Below are positions 23,053-31,214 of a stretch of DNA of 40,733 bases, piece by piece; within the stretch, counting starts at the first letter, position 1; each line of letters starts with the position of its first letter. The stretch is from the NCBI GenBank assembly GCA_947589125.1, contig CANPZZ010000007.1:1-40733 (forward strand), read 5' to 3'. The position numbers and the translations under genes were made by a program. Under the pieces are notes generated by a model that was not told where the DNA came from, made no database searches, and was given only the letters and a program-made list of their open reading frames with translations. Source of the stretch: an uncultured Lachnospiraceae bacterium. GTDB lineage: Bacteria; Bacillota; Clostridia; Lachnospirales; Lachnospiraceae.

Positions 23053-25776
23053 TCAGTACACCGTCTCCATCCGCGTCCCTTCATAGAAAAAATCCAGGAT
23101 ATCGCCGTATTTCCATCCCCGCTTCGCCATGGCCTGGGCGCCATTCTGGCTCATACCGATGCCGTGACCGTAGCCGCCTCCGTAGATAAGCCAGCACGTT
23201 TCACCGTCTTCCGCCGTACTTTCTTCGATGGAAATGAACGCGCTCGGAAGGCTCTCCCAGCCGCTTAAAGTGCCGCCGTCGTTTTTTGTGATCACGGAGC
23301 CGGGGTGTCCCAGCACGGCGCGGATCCGGCTCTCGCCCTCGATCTCCTTCGTTCCATCGGAACCGGTCACGGTCACGCGCTGCGCCACGCCGCCGGCGCC
23401 GCGCCCGCTGACCTGCACTTCCAGGATCCGGCCGATATCGGGAATATTTTCCTGAAGCTGCGAGGCGGTGATCCGGGTCTGCCAGCGGTACATGCCGCAG
23501 GAAACTTCGAAATCGGCCTGCCCGCTGCTCTCTCCGCTGCCGCGGATGAATGCGGCGAATGCTTCTTCCCCGGACAGGGCGGACAGATCGGACGATTCGA
23601 CAAGACCGTTTACCGCAATGTCATTCCCGACAATCTCATTCTTCACAATGACGTCATCTGTTCTCACGGCGCTTCCGGTCTCGATCACGCCGCCGTCCGG
23701 CCGCACCTCCACCGCGTGCAGGTACGGCGTCCGCTCCGGTTCCTGTCCCCAAGCCCCCATGTCTGTCGTATGGCCACAGGAAGTAGAGAAATAGTAAGTC
23801 TCCGCCGCGCTGTCTCCGTACATCAGGATCTGCCCGTAGGTCGCGTCCACCGCTTCCGCGGCCTCACGGCCGGTCTCGCTGTTATTATAGACCTGGTAAT
23901 TGGTGCTGTCGTCCACATGGGCGCCGTACTGACGGCAGGAATTGCCGCGGATCTGCCGGTACGCATAGGTGCGGGCGCAGACCGCCTGGGCCTTAAGAGC
24001 CTCCGGCTCATAGCTGAGCGGCATCTCACTCGGAAGCACACGTTTCAGATAATCCTCCATATACAGTTCATTGACCAGCACCAGGCCGTTCTCCTCGCAG
24101 GACACCTCCAGACGCCCCGGGCAGACCGGCGCGCCCTGCCCGCGCGTCACGCTCACAATGCGGATCCCGGCGCTTTCATCAGCCGGGCAGAAAATAATGC
24201 GTTCGTCCGAGGGGGCAAGCTCCCCGGATATCCCGCTCACGACTTCGTCCGAACCAGCCTCTGTTTCCTTCCCGCTGCCGCTCCGCGCCGCCAGCACGAC
24301 GCTCTCTCCCGCGCGGAAAACCGTCTCCTTCTCTCCCTGCCGCATAATTCCGCCGCTTAAGAATTCCAGCCGGATCTCCGGATGGAAAATGGAATGGAAG
24401 CCTGTATCTGTAATCAGAACACGGATCGACTCCGCGCCGAAGCTTCTCACAATCAGCGCGGCGCAAAGTTTCCCTTCGGCCACGATAAATTCCTGCGTAT
24501 CATACCCTACTAGGATCTGCGAAATGTCCTGCCGTTCAAATTCCCCATATGTCTTGTAGACGCAGAAATCCTCATCAAGGCTGATCTCTCCGTAGCCTTC
24601 CAGTTCAATGGCGTCCTCCCGGACAGCCAGAACCTTCGCAGTAATCTTCTCCCGCTTCAGCGCGATCCTCTCCACCCTGCCGCCCGTCATCTGAAGATCG
24701 GCCAGCTGGTTTGCCAGATCACCAGCCTGCGCCAGTTCCTTTTCCACCGCAAACTCCCGCATACAATCCCCGGCAAAACCGGTAATTGCTGTACCAGAAG
24801 CGCTTACGATCCATACGTTCCGGCAGACGACTTCCTCCGAAACGATCCCTATAACGCGGATCAGTTCATGATCCTTCGCCAATACCCGGATCTGACAGTC
24901 TATGTATCCGGCCAGCCCCAGTCCTTCAAAGCCGTATATCCCCTGATCGGTATAAGCAGTCCAGGCCGGCGCGTCCTCTACATTATCCGGCGTACCGATG
25001 ATCTGCAGGATTTCCTCAGTTACCGAGCTGTTATTCTCATCCGATCCCACACCTGTATCCGATCCCTCAGTTCCATCCGATTCCTCACTTCTATCCGGTT
25101 CCGCGGCCGCCAGCCCGCAAAGCTCCTCGTACATCTCCCAGAAACGTTCCGCGGGGATCGGTTTATTCCGGTTTCGGTTCGTCCTTCGCACAATATCCGC
25201 CAGCCGCCGCTTTATCTCCTGCAGTTCTTCCGCATCCTGCCGCGCCCCGTCGGCGGTCTCCGGCAAAATTTCCGCCGCTCCCCGCAGGTTCTTCTTGGAC
25301 TCAGACAGACCTTCCATAGTCGGCGAAGTCTCTCTCGCCTCCTGCAAAGCTTCTGCCATTTCCTCCAAATCCGTCTCCGGCAGGCCCTCTGCACTCTCTG
25401 CGGCGCCATTTTCTCTCCAGACCGCCTCGGCCAGTCCCTCCGCCAGCCGCTCCGCCTCCTCATAAGTCAACCAGCCTTCCGCAGCCCTGCTTTCCGGCGG
25501 CGTCATTTCCTCCGAAAGCAGTCCGCGACGGTACAGCCAATCCATGTATTTCACATACCACTGCCGCTGATCACCCGCCGGGAAGAAGGAACGTTCCGTC
25601 TCCGCTTCCTTGCGGCACGTATCCGCTGTCGTCAAAAAAAGAGCCGCTGCCTTACAGGCCGCGGCCCTTGATATTCCATCCTGCGCCGGTCTCTCCTTAT
25701 AAAGGATCACCATGACCAGCGCCAGTACAACGAATGGAACGCCAAGCATCCACACGATACCTTTTTCTCTCCTCAT
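23053..25776 (-). CDS. Very long SpoIID/LytB-domain protein
   Basis: A 907-residue membrane-anchored protein facing outward. One N-terminal membrane helix (8-26) is followed by a Glu/Ala-rich region (60-260), a beta-rich middle (270-550), and the SpoIID/LytB domain (about 555-905). In this domain the catalytic-type glutamate is in LPSEMP (584), followed by LKAQAVCARTYAY, STSCGHTTD and YGGGYGHGIGMSQNGAQAMA. SpoIID is a lytic transglycosylase that acts on glycan strands lacking stem peptides during spore engulfment; relatives outside the spoIID locus have less clear roles. Typical SpoIID has about 340 residues, so the first 550 residues are extra. The ribosome site (TAGGAG) overlaps the stop of the AI-2E-family gene, so the two are in one operon. 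Confidence 0.88.
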   Translation of the reverse strand: MRREKGIVWMLGVPFVVLALVMVILYKERPAQDGISRAAACKAAALFLTTADTCRKEAETERSFFPAGDQRQWYVKYMDWLYRRGLLSEEMTPPESRAAEGWLTYEEAERLAEGLAEAVWRENGAAESAEGLPETDLEEMAEALQEARETSPTMEGLSESKKNLRGAAEILPETADGARQDAEELQEIKRRLADIVRRTNRNRNKPIPAERFWEMYEELCGLAAAEPDRSEESDGTEGSDTGVGSDENNSSVTEEILQIIGTPDNVEDAPAWTAYTDQGIYGFEGLGLAGYIDCQIRVLAKDHELIRVIGIVSEEVVCRNVWIVSASGTAITGFAGDCMREFAVEKELAQAGDLANQLADLQMTGGRVERIALKREKITAKVLAVREDAIELEGYGEISLDEDFCVYKTYGEFERQDISQILVGYDTQEFIVAEGKLCAALIVRSFGAESIRVLITDTGFHSIFHPEIRLEFLSGGIMRQGEKETVFRAGESVVLAARSGSGKETEAGSDEVVSGISGELAPSDERIIFCPADESAGIRIVSVTRGQGAPVCPGRLEVSCEENGLVLVNELYMEDYLKRVLPSEMPLSYEPEALKAQAVCARTYAYRQIRGNSCRQYGAHVDDSTNYQVYNNSETGREAAEAVDATYGQILMYGDSAAETYYFSTSCGHTTDMGAWGQEPERTPYLHAVEVRPDGGVIETGSAVRTDDVIVKNEIVGNDIAVNGLVESSDLSALSGEEAFAAFIRGSGESSGQADFEVSCGMYRWQTRITASQLQENIPDIGRILEVQVSGRGAGGVAQRVTVTGSDGTKEIEGESRIRAVLGHPGSVITKNDGGTLSGWESLPSAFISIEESTAEDGETCWLIYGGGYGHGIGMSQNGAQAMAKRGWKYGDILDFFYEGTRMETVY

Positions 25777-25782
25777 ACACTC

Positions 25783-27063
25783 CTACCTGACAAAAGTTTT
25801 CCGGTCTTCGTCAATATACTTCAGTCCCCTGTAATCGTCCGTATTGACGGACAAAGACTTCTTCTTCAGACGCTTCTCCACGGTCTCCTTCACCAACTGG
25901 CTGATCACCGCGAAGGTCGGTACACCGATGATCATGCCCACCGGCCCCATGATGCCGCCGAAGAACAGGATCGAGAACAGCACCCAGAAGCTGGAAAGCC
26001 CCGTGGAATTGCCCAGGATTTTCGGTCCCAGGATATTCCCGTCAAACTGCTGGATCAAAAGGATCAGGACCAGGAAGATCAGGCACTGCTTCGGACTCAC
26101 CAAAAGGAGCAGAACCGCACTCGGGATCGCCCCGATAAACGGCCCGAAGAACGGTATGATGTTCGTCACTCCGATGATCACGCTGATCAGCATGGTATAC
26201 GGCATTTTTAAAATGCTCATGATGATAAATGTCAAAATTCCGATGATCAGGGAATCGATCAGCTTGCCCAGAATAAACCCGCCGAACATTTTGTGGACAA
26301 GCTGACACTTCTCCACCAGTCCGTTGGCAATGCCGATCGGGAACAGGCCGTAAGCGATCTTCTTCGCCTGCGCGATCAGCGTGTCCTTAATAAGCAGCAG
26401 ATAGATCATGACGATAACGCCGATCAGGCTGTTCTTCGTCACATTGACGATCCCCATGACTCCGGAATAGACGCTGCTTAACGCGGTCTCCAGATTCGGC
26501 ATCCAGTTGGCCGTGGATCTGGTCCATTCCAGCAGCCGGTCAACGCCGTGCTGGTAGGCGTTCATCACCGCCGTCTCCACCTCCGGGTTATTGGCAAATA
26601 TGGTCTGTATCCAGCTGGAGATCTTCTGCACATAGGACGGAATGGAATTCACGATGCCCATGATGCTCTCAACCACCGTAGGGATGATCATCGAAATAAG
26701 GCCTATGACGACCGCTGCCAAAAACAGCAGGCTTCCTACCGTAGCAAAGGTTCTCGAAACACTGGTAACAAGTTTCCTCCTACGCTCCGTTTCCTGTTCC
26801 GACTCCTGCCCTTTCTCTTGCTCCTTCTTTTTCTTTTTGAGCAATGCTCCCATCCAGCCATACAGCCGGTTATAGACCGGCGACATCAGATACGCCAGGA
26901 TAGCACCATAGATGATCGGCGCCAGGATCTCATTGATCATACCGATCACGCCCCTGACCGTCTGCCAGCGCAGAAGCATGAGCGTCACCAGAATACAGGC
27001 CACGATCACCAGAAACGCTGTCACTCCCCAAACGATGTATTTGCCATATTTATGATCCTTCAT
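25783..27063 (-). CDS. AI-2E/PerM-family membrane transporter
   Basis: A 426-residue polytopic membrane protein of the AI-2 exporter/PerM family. About eight hydrophobic segments are visible, with the conserved GxxxxIIPxxGP region as VTNIIPFFGPFIGAIPS and the motif ILGPKILGNSTGLSSFWVL near 350-370. A Lys/Glu-rich cytoplasmic loop (about 75-97) separates the first helix pair from the rest. Characterised members export autoinducer-2 or act as Na+/H+ exchangers, so the substrate here is open. The start at 27063 has GAGG seven bases upstream. It has its own promoter and is transcribed with the SpoIID-domain gene. Confidence 0.9.
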   Translation of the reverse strand: MKDHKYGKYIVWGVTAFLVIVACILVTLMLLRWQTVRGVIGMINEILAPIIYGAILAYLMSPVYNRLYGWMGALLKKKKKEQEKGQESEQETERRRKLVTSVSRTFATVGSLLFLAAVVIGLISMIIPTVVESIMGIVNSIPSYVQKISSWIQTIFANNPEVETAVMNAYQHGVDRLLEWTRSTANWMPNLETALSSVYSGVMGIVNVTKNSLIGVIVMIYLLLIKDTLIAQAKKIAYGLFPIGIANGLVEKCQLVHKMFGGFILGKLIDSLIIGILTFIIMSILKMPYTMLISVIIGVTNIIPFFGPFIGAIPSAVLLLLVSPKQCLIFLVLILLIQQFDGNILGPKILGNSTGLSSFWVLFSILFFGGIMGPVGMIIGVPTFAVISQLVKETVEKRLKKKSLSVNTDDYRGLKYIDEDRKTFVR

Positions 27064-27142
27064 CTGTATGCCTCGTTCCTTAGAAATATGTTGTCCAATT
27101 CTTCTGTTTCCGAAGAAAATGTCAGTAATCTCCGTTTCCTAT

Positions 27143-27171
27143 AGAATAGCATATTTTGCCGGAGGACGCAA
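27143..27171 (-). promoter_or_regulatory. Promoter of the AI-2E-family/SpoIID-domain unit
   Basis: Minus strand TTGCGT (27171-27166), a 17-base spacer and TATTCT (27148-27143) with an upstream TGC (extended -10), 80 bases before the ATG. Further up, ACATACGGAGAAA-like direct repeats occur near 27174 and 27198; their role is unknown. Confidence 0.5.
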
Positions 27172-27255
27172 GTCATACGGAGAAACCTGACGGCCTACAT
27201 ACGGAGAAATCGGCCGGCCAAAATCCATATACCTCCGTGCCCTGCTTCCGACACA

Positions 27256-27286
27256 AAAAGCAGCGATTGCTCGCTGCTTTTTTCAT
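27256..27286 (-). terminator. Rho-independent terminator of the 6S RNA gene
   Basis: AAAAAGCAGCGA pairs with TCGCTGCTTTTT around a four-base loop. The flanking A and T tracts would allow it to work in both directions; only the minus-strand 6S RNA is served by it here. Confidence 0.9.
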
Positions 27287-27482
27287 TTGTAACTCCCAAG
27301 ATGCCGGTTCTTACTATTTGACGCCTAGCCAAGCTAGGTGGGCAACCGCACTCCGGCTTCTGCCTTCCACTGCAAACGGAGGCCTGACATCCACCGAAAA
27401 ATATAGGAATCCCTTCTGTCACAATGTAGGTTCAAAGAAAGTAAGAGTTGTCGCACATCCCAGGAATCACATCTGTTCTGTT
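27287..27482 (-). ncRNA. ssrS: 6S RNA (RNA polymerase-binding regulatory RNA)
   Basis: The gap between pdp and the AI-2E-family gene holds no ORF but a structured transcript. Its ends match the 6S consensus: 5' part CCTGGGATGTGCGACAAC and 3' part AACCGGCATCTTGGGAG, close to the E. coli terminal elements (GAGATGTTCGC and GGCATCTCGGAG). TGTGATTCCTGGGATG pairs with CATCTTGGGAGTTACA to form a long closing stem. The middle is a large open region with further stems (CCTAGC/GCTAGG). A consensus-like promoter lies just upstream and a strong terminator follows. 6S RNA mimics an open promoter and sequesters sigma-A polymerase. Exact ends are estimated from promoter and stem. Confidence 0.85.
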
Positions 27483-27488
27483 GCGATT

Positions 27489-27517
27489 ATTATACTACAT
27501 AAGCATCCGCTTGGCAA
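27489..27517 (-). promoter_or_regulatory. Promoter of the 6S RNA gene
   Basis: Minus strand TTGCCA (27517-27512), a 17-base spacer and TATAAT (27494-27489). The predicted start is near 27482, a few bases before the closing stem of 6S RNA. Confidence 0.8.
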
Positions 27518-27599
27518 GCAATTTTTCACAAAAAAGTGTGGAAATAACTGTCAATTATAGTAAAAGTAACTGTTTCCATTCGCTTGCCGCCCCAACAAT

Positions 27600-28925
27600 T
27601 CAGAACCGCTCCACACCGCCAGACGTCACTCTGGCGTAAACCAGCTTTTTCTCCGGCGCAGACTGTGCGCCGATCGTATAGGAAGCCAGGAACTTCTGCT
27701 CCGCACCCGCAAAGAGCGCTTCATCGGAAGCGTACATTTCCGCCAACACATCGCCCTTCTTCACCGGATCGCCGTATTTCTTATGGAGATAGATCCCGGC
27801 TCTGTAATCGATGGCGTCTTCCTTCTTCGCCCGGCCGGCTCCCAGCATCGTGGACGCGATCCCGCAGCCCTCAGTATCAATATGGGTGATATATCCGTCC
27901 GCCGGAGACAGCACTTCCTTCCTGCACGGCGCCTCATGGAACAGGGACGTATCATAGATATAAGCCGGATCGCCTCCCTGGGCCTTCACCATAGCCGCTA
28001 GCACATCCACGGCGCTGCCGTCCGCCATGGCCTTCTCCGCCAGAGCGCGGCATTCGGAAATGGTTCCCTTGTCCGCCATGAAAAGCATATTCGAGACCAG
28101 CTGCAGGCATACCTCGGTCAGATCCGCCGGACCTTCGCCCCAGAGCGTCTGAACGGCTTCCTTCACCTCCATGGCGTTGCCGATGGCGCGTCCGAGCGGC
28201 ACATCCATATCCGTGATCAGCGCGCAGCATTTCCGTCCCGCGCCGACACCGATAGCAACCATCTCTTTCGCCAGGGCAATGGAATCCTCCAGCGTCTTCA
28301 TAAACGCGCCGCTTCCGGTCTTCACGTCCAGCACGATGGCATCGCTGCCGGCCGCCAGCTTCTTGCTCATGATCGACGAGGCGATCAGCGGCACGCTGTC
28401 CACCGTCGCCGTCACGTCCCGGAGGGCGTAGAGCTTCTTGTCCGCCGGAACCATGTTGCCGGTCTGTCCGATGATGGCGATACCGGTCTCATTTACGATC
28501 TCGAAAAACCGCTCCTTATCGATGCTTGTCGTAAGTCCCGGGATCGACTCCAGCTTATCCAGGGTCCCGCCGGTGTGGCCCAGCCCCCGCCCCGACATCT
28601 TGGCGATCTTAACGCCCAAGGACGCCGCGATCGGTCCGATGACGAGGGACGTCTTGTCTCCCACGCCGCCGGTGCTGTGCTTATCCACCTTGATGCCCTT
28701 GATCCCCGACAGATCCGCCGTATCGCCGGAATGGGCCATCTCCATAGTAAGATATGTGGTTTCCTGCGCGTTCATTCCCTGAAAATAGATCGCCATCAGC
28801 ATGGCCGACATCTGGTAGTCCGGGATCTCCCCGGCCACATAGCCGGTCACCATAGCGTGGATCTCTTCCTCAGAAAGAGCGCCGCCGTGCTTCTTCTTTT
28901 CGATCAGATCATACATTCTTATCAT
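27600..28925 (-). CDS. pdp: Pyrimidine-nucleoside phosphorylase
   Basis: A 441-residue cytosolic enzyme that splits thymidine or uridine with phosphate into the base and (deoxy)ribose 1-phosphate. Family motifs are VDKHSTGGVGDKTS (phosphate site, near 80-93), KMSGRGLGHTGGTLDKLE, the lysine in MSKKLAAGSDAIVLDVKTGSGAF, and the C-terminal barrel-sandwich domain. The length fits the Pdp/DeoA family. The start at 28925 has AAGGGGA nine bases upstream; an ATG three codons later is less well placed. It is the last gene of the salvage operon with deoC and cdd, whose products handle its products and substrates. Confidence 0.97.
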   Translation of the reverse strand: MIRMYDLIEKKKHGGALSEEEIHAMVTGYVAGEIPDYQMSAMLMAIYFQGMNAQETTYLTMEMAHSGDTADLSGIKGIKVDKHSTGGVGDKTSLVIGPIAASLGVKIAKMSGRGLGHTGGTLDKLESIPGLTTSIDKERFFEIVNETGIAIIGQTGNMVPADKKLYALRDVTATVDSVPLIASSIMSKKLAAGSDAIVLDVKTGSGAFMKTLEDSIALAKEMVAIGVGAGRKCCALITDMDVPLGRAIGNAMEVKEAVQTLWGEGPADLTEVCLQLVSNMLFMADKGTISECRALAEKAMADGSAVDVLAAMVKAQGGDPAYIYDTSLFHEAPCRKEVLSPADGYITHIDTEGCGIASTMLGAGRAKKEDAIDYRAGIYLHKKYGDPVKKGDVLAEMYASDEALFAGAEQKFLASYTIGAQSAPEKKLVYARVTSGGVERF

Positions 28926-28967
28926 AACTCATTATCCCCTTTTAGCATCATGCTTTTTTGCAGAAAG

Positions 28968-29016
28968 CGTACCGCCGGCACCCTTTCTGTACCGCTCTTA
29001 TTCGCATGGAAATATA
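28968..29016. repeat. Copy of a dispersed intergenic motif (copy C)
   Basis: In the cdd-pdp gap. It contains CGCCGGCACCCT and then CGCATGGAAATATATCGCC, matching the parts of the copies at 31105 and 39459 but with about 20 extra bases between the two blocks. The family is discussed under findings. Confidence 0.4.
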
Positions 29017-29066
29017 TCGCCGTCCGTCACTTTCCGGACTATCTCGCGGCCAGCATCTCCGCCGCG

Positions 29067-29477
29067 TTACTTACCAAGCATCTCCGCCCCGAACGACAGC
29101 GGCAGAAGCTCCTCTAGCGTCTTCTCGATATAGTCCTCTTCCGACTTCGCCATGATCACCAGGAAATCCGGCCCGCAGAATTCCTTCATCACCTGCCGGC
29201 AGACGCCGCAGGGCGAGCAGTAATCGGTGATCACGCCGTTTAAGCCGCCGCATATGACGATAGCCTCAAACTCCCGTTTCCCTTCATTGATTGCCCTAAA
29301 GAACGCACTCCGTTCTGCGCAGACCGTCGGCGTGTAGGTGGCGTTTTCGATATTGAAGCCGGTATAGACGGTCCCGTCCTTACACAGCAGCGCCGCCGAT
29401 ACATGGAAATGAGAATAAGGAGCGTAAGAATTCGGCAGGTTCTCAATAGCCGCCCTGATCAGACTTTTCCTGTCCAT
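29067..29477 (-). CDS. cdd: Cytidine deaminase
   Basis: A 136-residue zinc enzyme that deaminates cytidine and deoxycytidine to the uridine forms, feeding the phosphorylase encoded next. Zinc and catalytic motifs are [10 protein letters not shown] (Cys and Glu) and PCGVCRQ (two Cys), with the substrate loop [10 protein letters not shown] before them; this is the tetrameric Cys-ligand type. The start at 29477 has GAGGAGG six bases upstream and lies inside the deoC gene, giving a 35-base overlap, so the two genes are coupled. Confidence 0.97.
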   Translation of the reverse strand: MDRKSLIRAAIENLPNSYAPYSHFHVSAALLCKDGTVYTGFNIENATYTPTVCAERSAFFRAINEGKREFEAIVICGGLNGVITDYCSPCGVCRQVMKEFCGPDFLVIMAKSEEDYIEKTLEELLPLSFGAEMLGK

Positions 29478-30135
29478 GGGATTCCTCCTCTGCCTTCGCC
29501 AGTTTCACAATACGGCTGGTTCCAAGCCGGGACGCGCCCAAGCGCAGGAATTCCTCCGCGTCCGCGAAGGACGAAATGCCTCCCGCCGCCTTCATCTTCA
29601 CGCCCGGTCCCACATGCTCCGCAAACAGTTTAATGTCCGCGAACGTGGCGCCCGCCTTGGAAAAGCCGGTGGAAGTCTTGATATAATCCGCTCCCGCCTC
29701 GGTCACGATCTCGCACATCTTCACTTTCTCTTCGTCAGTCAGCAGGCAGGTCTCGATAATGACCTTCAGGATATGGTCGCCGCAGACGGTCTTGAGAGCG
29801 CGGATCTCATCCAAGATCTTCTGATAATTCTTATCCTTCAGATCGCCGATGTTGATGACCATGTCGATCTCGTCCGCGCCGTTCTCGATAGCGTCCTCGG
29901 TCTCAAACACCTTGACCGCCGTGGTATTATAGCCGTTGGGGAACCCGATGACCGTACAGACCGCCATCTTATCTCCCAGATACTCCTTCGCCCGCTTCAC
30001 ATAGGACGGCGGAATGCAGACGGACGCCGTGCCGTATTTTACCGCGTCGTCGCACAGCTGCCGGATCTCCTCCCATGTGGCGCCCTGCGCTAGGAGCGTG
30101 TGATCCACTGCCTGAAACATTGTCTTTCTGTCCAT
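29443..30135 (-). CDS. deoC: Deoxyribose-phosphate aldolase
   Basis: A 230-residue class I aldolase that cleaves 2-deoxyribose 5-phosphate to glyceraldehyde 3-phosphate and acetaldehyde, the exit from deoxynucleoside salvage. The Schiff-base lysine is in YIKTSTGF, with the second active-site lysine in VKMKAAGGI and the family motif [12 protein letters not shown]. The length is normal, with a short charged tail that overlaps cdd. The start at 30135 has GGAGG about eleven bases upstream and is four bases past the stop of the GNAT gene, so all four genes appear to share one transcript. Confidence 0.97.
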   Translation of the reverse strand: MDRKTMFQAVDHTLLAQGATWEEIRQLCDDAVKYGTASVCIPPSYVKRAKEYLGDKMAVCTVIGFPNGYNTTAVKVFETEDAIENGADEIDMVINIGDLKDKNYQKILDEIRALKTVCGDHILKVIIETCLLTDEEKVKMCEIVTEAGADYIKTSTGFSKAGATFADIKLFAEHVGPGVKMKAAGGISSFADAEEFLRLGASRLGTSRIVKLAKAEEESHGQEKSDQGGY

Positions 30136-30138
30136 AAG

Positions 30139-30930
30139 TTACCTTTCCTCCATTTCCTTCAGACGATACACCTGATACTCTCTCTCAAATACATAACCTA
30201 ACTTCTCCGCCAGTCCCACCGACTGGAGGTTGACCGCGTCCCAGTTGGGGACCAGTCCCTTGTCCAGACACTCCAGAACGAACGCCGCGCTGCAGGCCAG
30301 GGCCAGACCCTGCCGCCGCCAGTCCTTCCGCGTGTCCACCTCGATCTCCATCATTCCCTCGCTGACACCGTAGCAGGAACAGCCGGCGATCAGTTCCCGT
30401 CCCTTAAGCGCCACATAACCGAAAGCATACTCCATGAACCGCCCGGCGGTATCGAAATTCGAGCACAGGTCGCGGCTCCATTCCTCCCTCATGACCTGAT
30501 GGTAGAGCCTTTCATCAATCCGGCGGATCCGGACGCCCTTCGGTACGGATCTCACATAGTTCCGAAGCTTCTCCAGATCAAAATGATGCTCGTCCTTCCT
30601 AAGGGCGTAACGGGTCACGATACGCAGCTGGGCCGGAAACTGTTCTTCCAGCCAGTCGGCCCACCGCTCATCCTGCGGATAAAGAAACGCCTGCTGTGCC
30701 GACTCGAAGATCTGGCCCTTCAGATCCAGCGCCTTCTCTCCTTTGGGCGGCAGCCCCAGAAGATAGGCGAAATCTCCGACCACCACCAGACAGTAGGAAG
30801 GATTCGTCAGATGAGGCACCCACACCCGGCCGATGGCGCCTTCCGCCGCGCCGCGCAGCAGCACATCCCTGCTGCCTTCACAGATGGACTGAATAACCTG
30901 CCGTTTCGCCCTGCCAAGTTCAATCATCAT
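30139..30930 (-). CDS. GNAT-family acetyltransferase heading the nucleoside-salvage operon
   Basis: A 263-residue protein. The C-terminal half (about 120-262) has GNAT features: VDTRKDWRRQGLALACSAAFVLECL is the acetyl-CoA-binding strand and helix with the R/Q-x-x-G-L/A loop, and NLQSVGLAEKLGYVFEREY is the closing element. The N-terminal half (WVPHLTNPSYCLVVVGDFAYLLG) matches the two-domain GNAT group found in Clostridia. The acceptor is unknown. ATG at 30930 is favoured by GGGAGGG seven bases upstream; a second ATG follows directly. It lies four bases before deoC, so it is the first gene of the operon, an unusual partner for nucleoside catabolism. Confidence 0.88.
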   Translation of the reverse strand: MMIELGRAKRQVIQSICEGSRDVLLRGAAEGAIGRVWVPHLTNPSYCLVVVGDFAYLLGLPPKGEKALDLKGQIFESAQQAFLYPQDERWADWLEEQFPAQLRIVTRYALRKDEHHFDLEKLRNYVRSVPKGVRIRRIDERLYHQVMREEWSRDLCSNFDTAGRFMEYAFGYVALKGRELIAGCSCYGVSEGMMEIEVDTRKDWRRQGLALACSAAFVLECLDKGLVPNWDAVNLQSVGLAEKLGYVFEREYQVYRLKEMEER

Positions 30931-30976
30931 GCCGAAGCCCTCCCTTTCTCTCCATGTCTTATCGGTTAGTCTTTAC

Positions 30977-30985
30977 AGTATAGCA
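30977..30985 (-). promoter_or_regulatory. Extended -10 promoter of the GNAT-deoC-cdd-pdp operon
   Basis: Minus strand TGC-TATACT, an extended -10 box, 47 bases upstream of the GNAT ATG. No good -35 hexamer lies 17 bases further up, as is allowed for extended -10 promoters. Confidence 0.5.
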
Positions 30986-31014
30986 TATTTTAACAAAAAA
31001 TTCTATCGATTTAT

Positions 31015-31053
31015 AAAAATAAGACGAAATATTCTATAATATTCCGTCTTATT
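31015..31053 (-). terminator. Rho-independent terminator after ilvA
   Basis: Minus strand AATAAGACG pairs with CGTCTTATT, with an inner AATATT/AATATT stem, followed by TTTTAT. It ends the ilvA transcript. Confidence 0.85.
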
Positions 31054-31076
31054 ATCCAGCAACGTATTATCCAATT

Positions 31077-31165
31077 CATGCCGTTATCCAATACAGGTAA
31101 GGTGTCACTGGCGCCCTGCTCGCATGAAAATACACGCCAAGCGTTACTGGCACTCTTTTGCATAC
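31077..31165. repeat. Copies A and D of a dispersed intergenic motif
   Basis: In the ilvA-GNAT gap. Copy A (31105-31134, starting TCACTGGCGCCCTGCTCGCA) matches the motif at 39459 in 22 of 30 bases, with all eight differences being transitions, and CAATAC lies at the same distance upstream in both. A partial second unit (TTACTGGCACTCTTTTGCAT) follows at 31144, 39 bases on. Confidence 0.5.
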
Positions 31166-31214
31166 TGACGTAAAACGCATCGCCGCTGCCCGCAGTTCCA
31201 AAACACCCCCGGCT

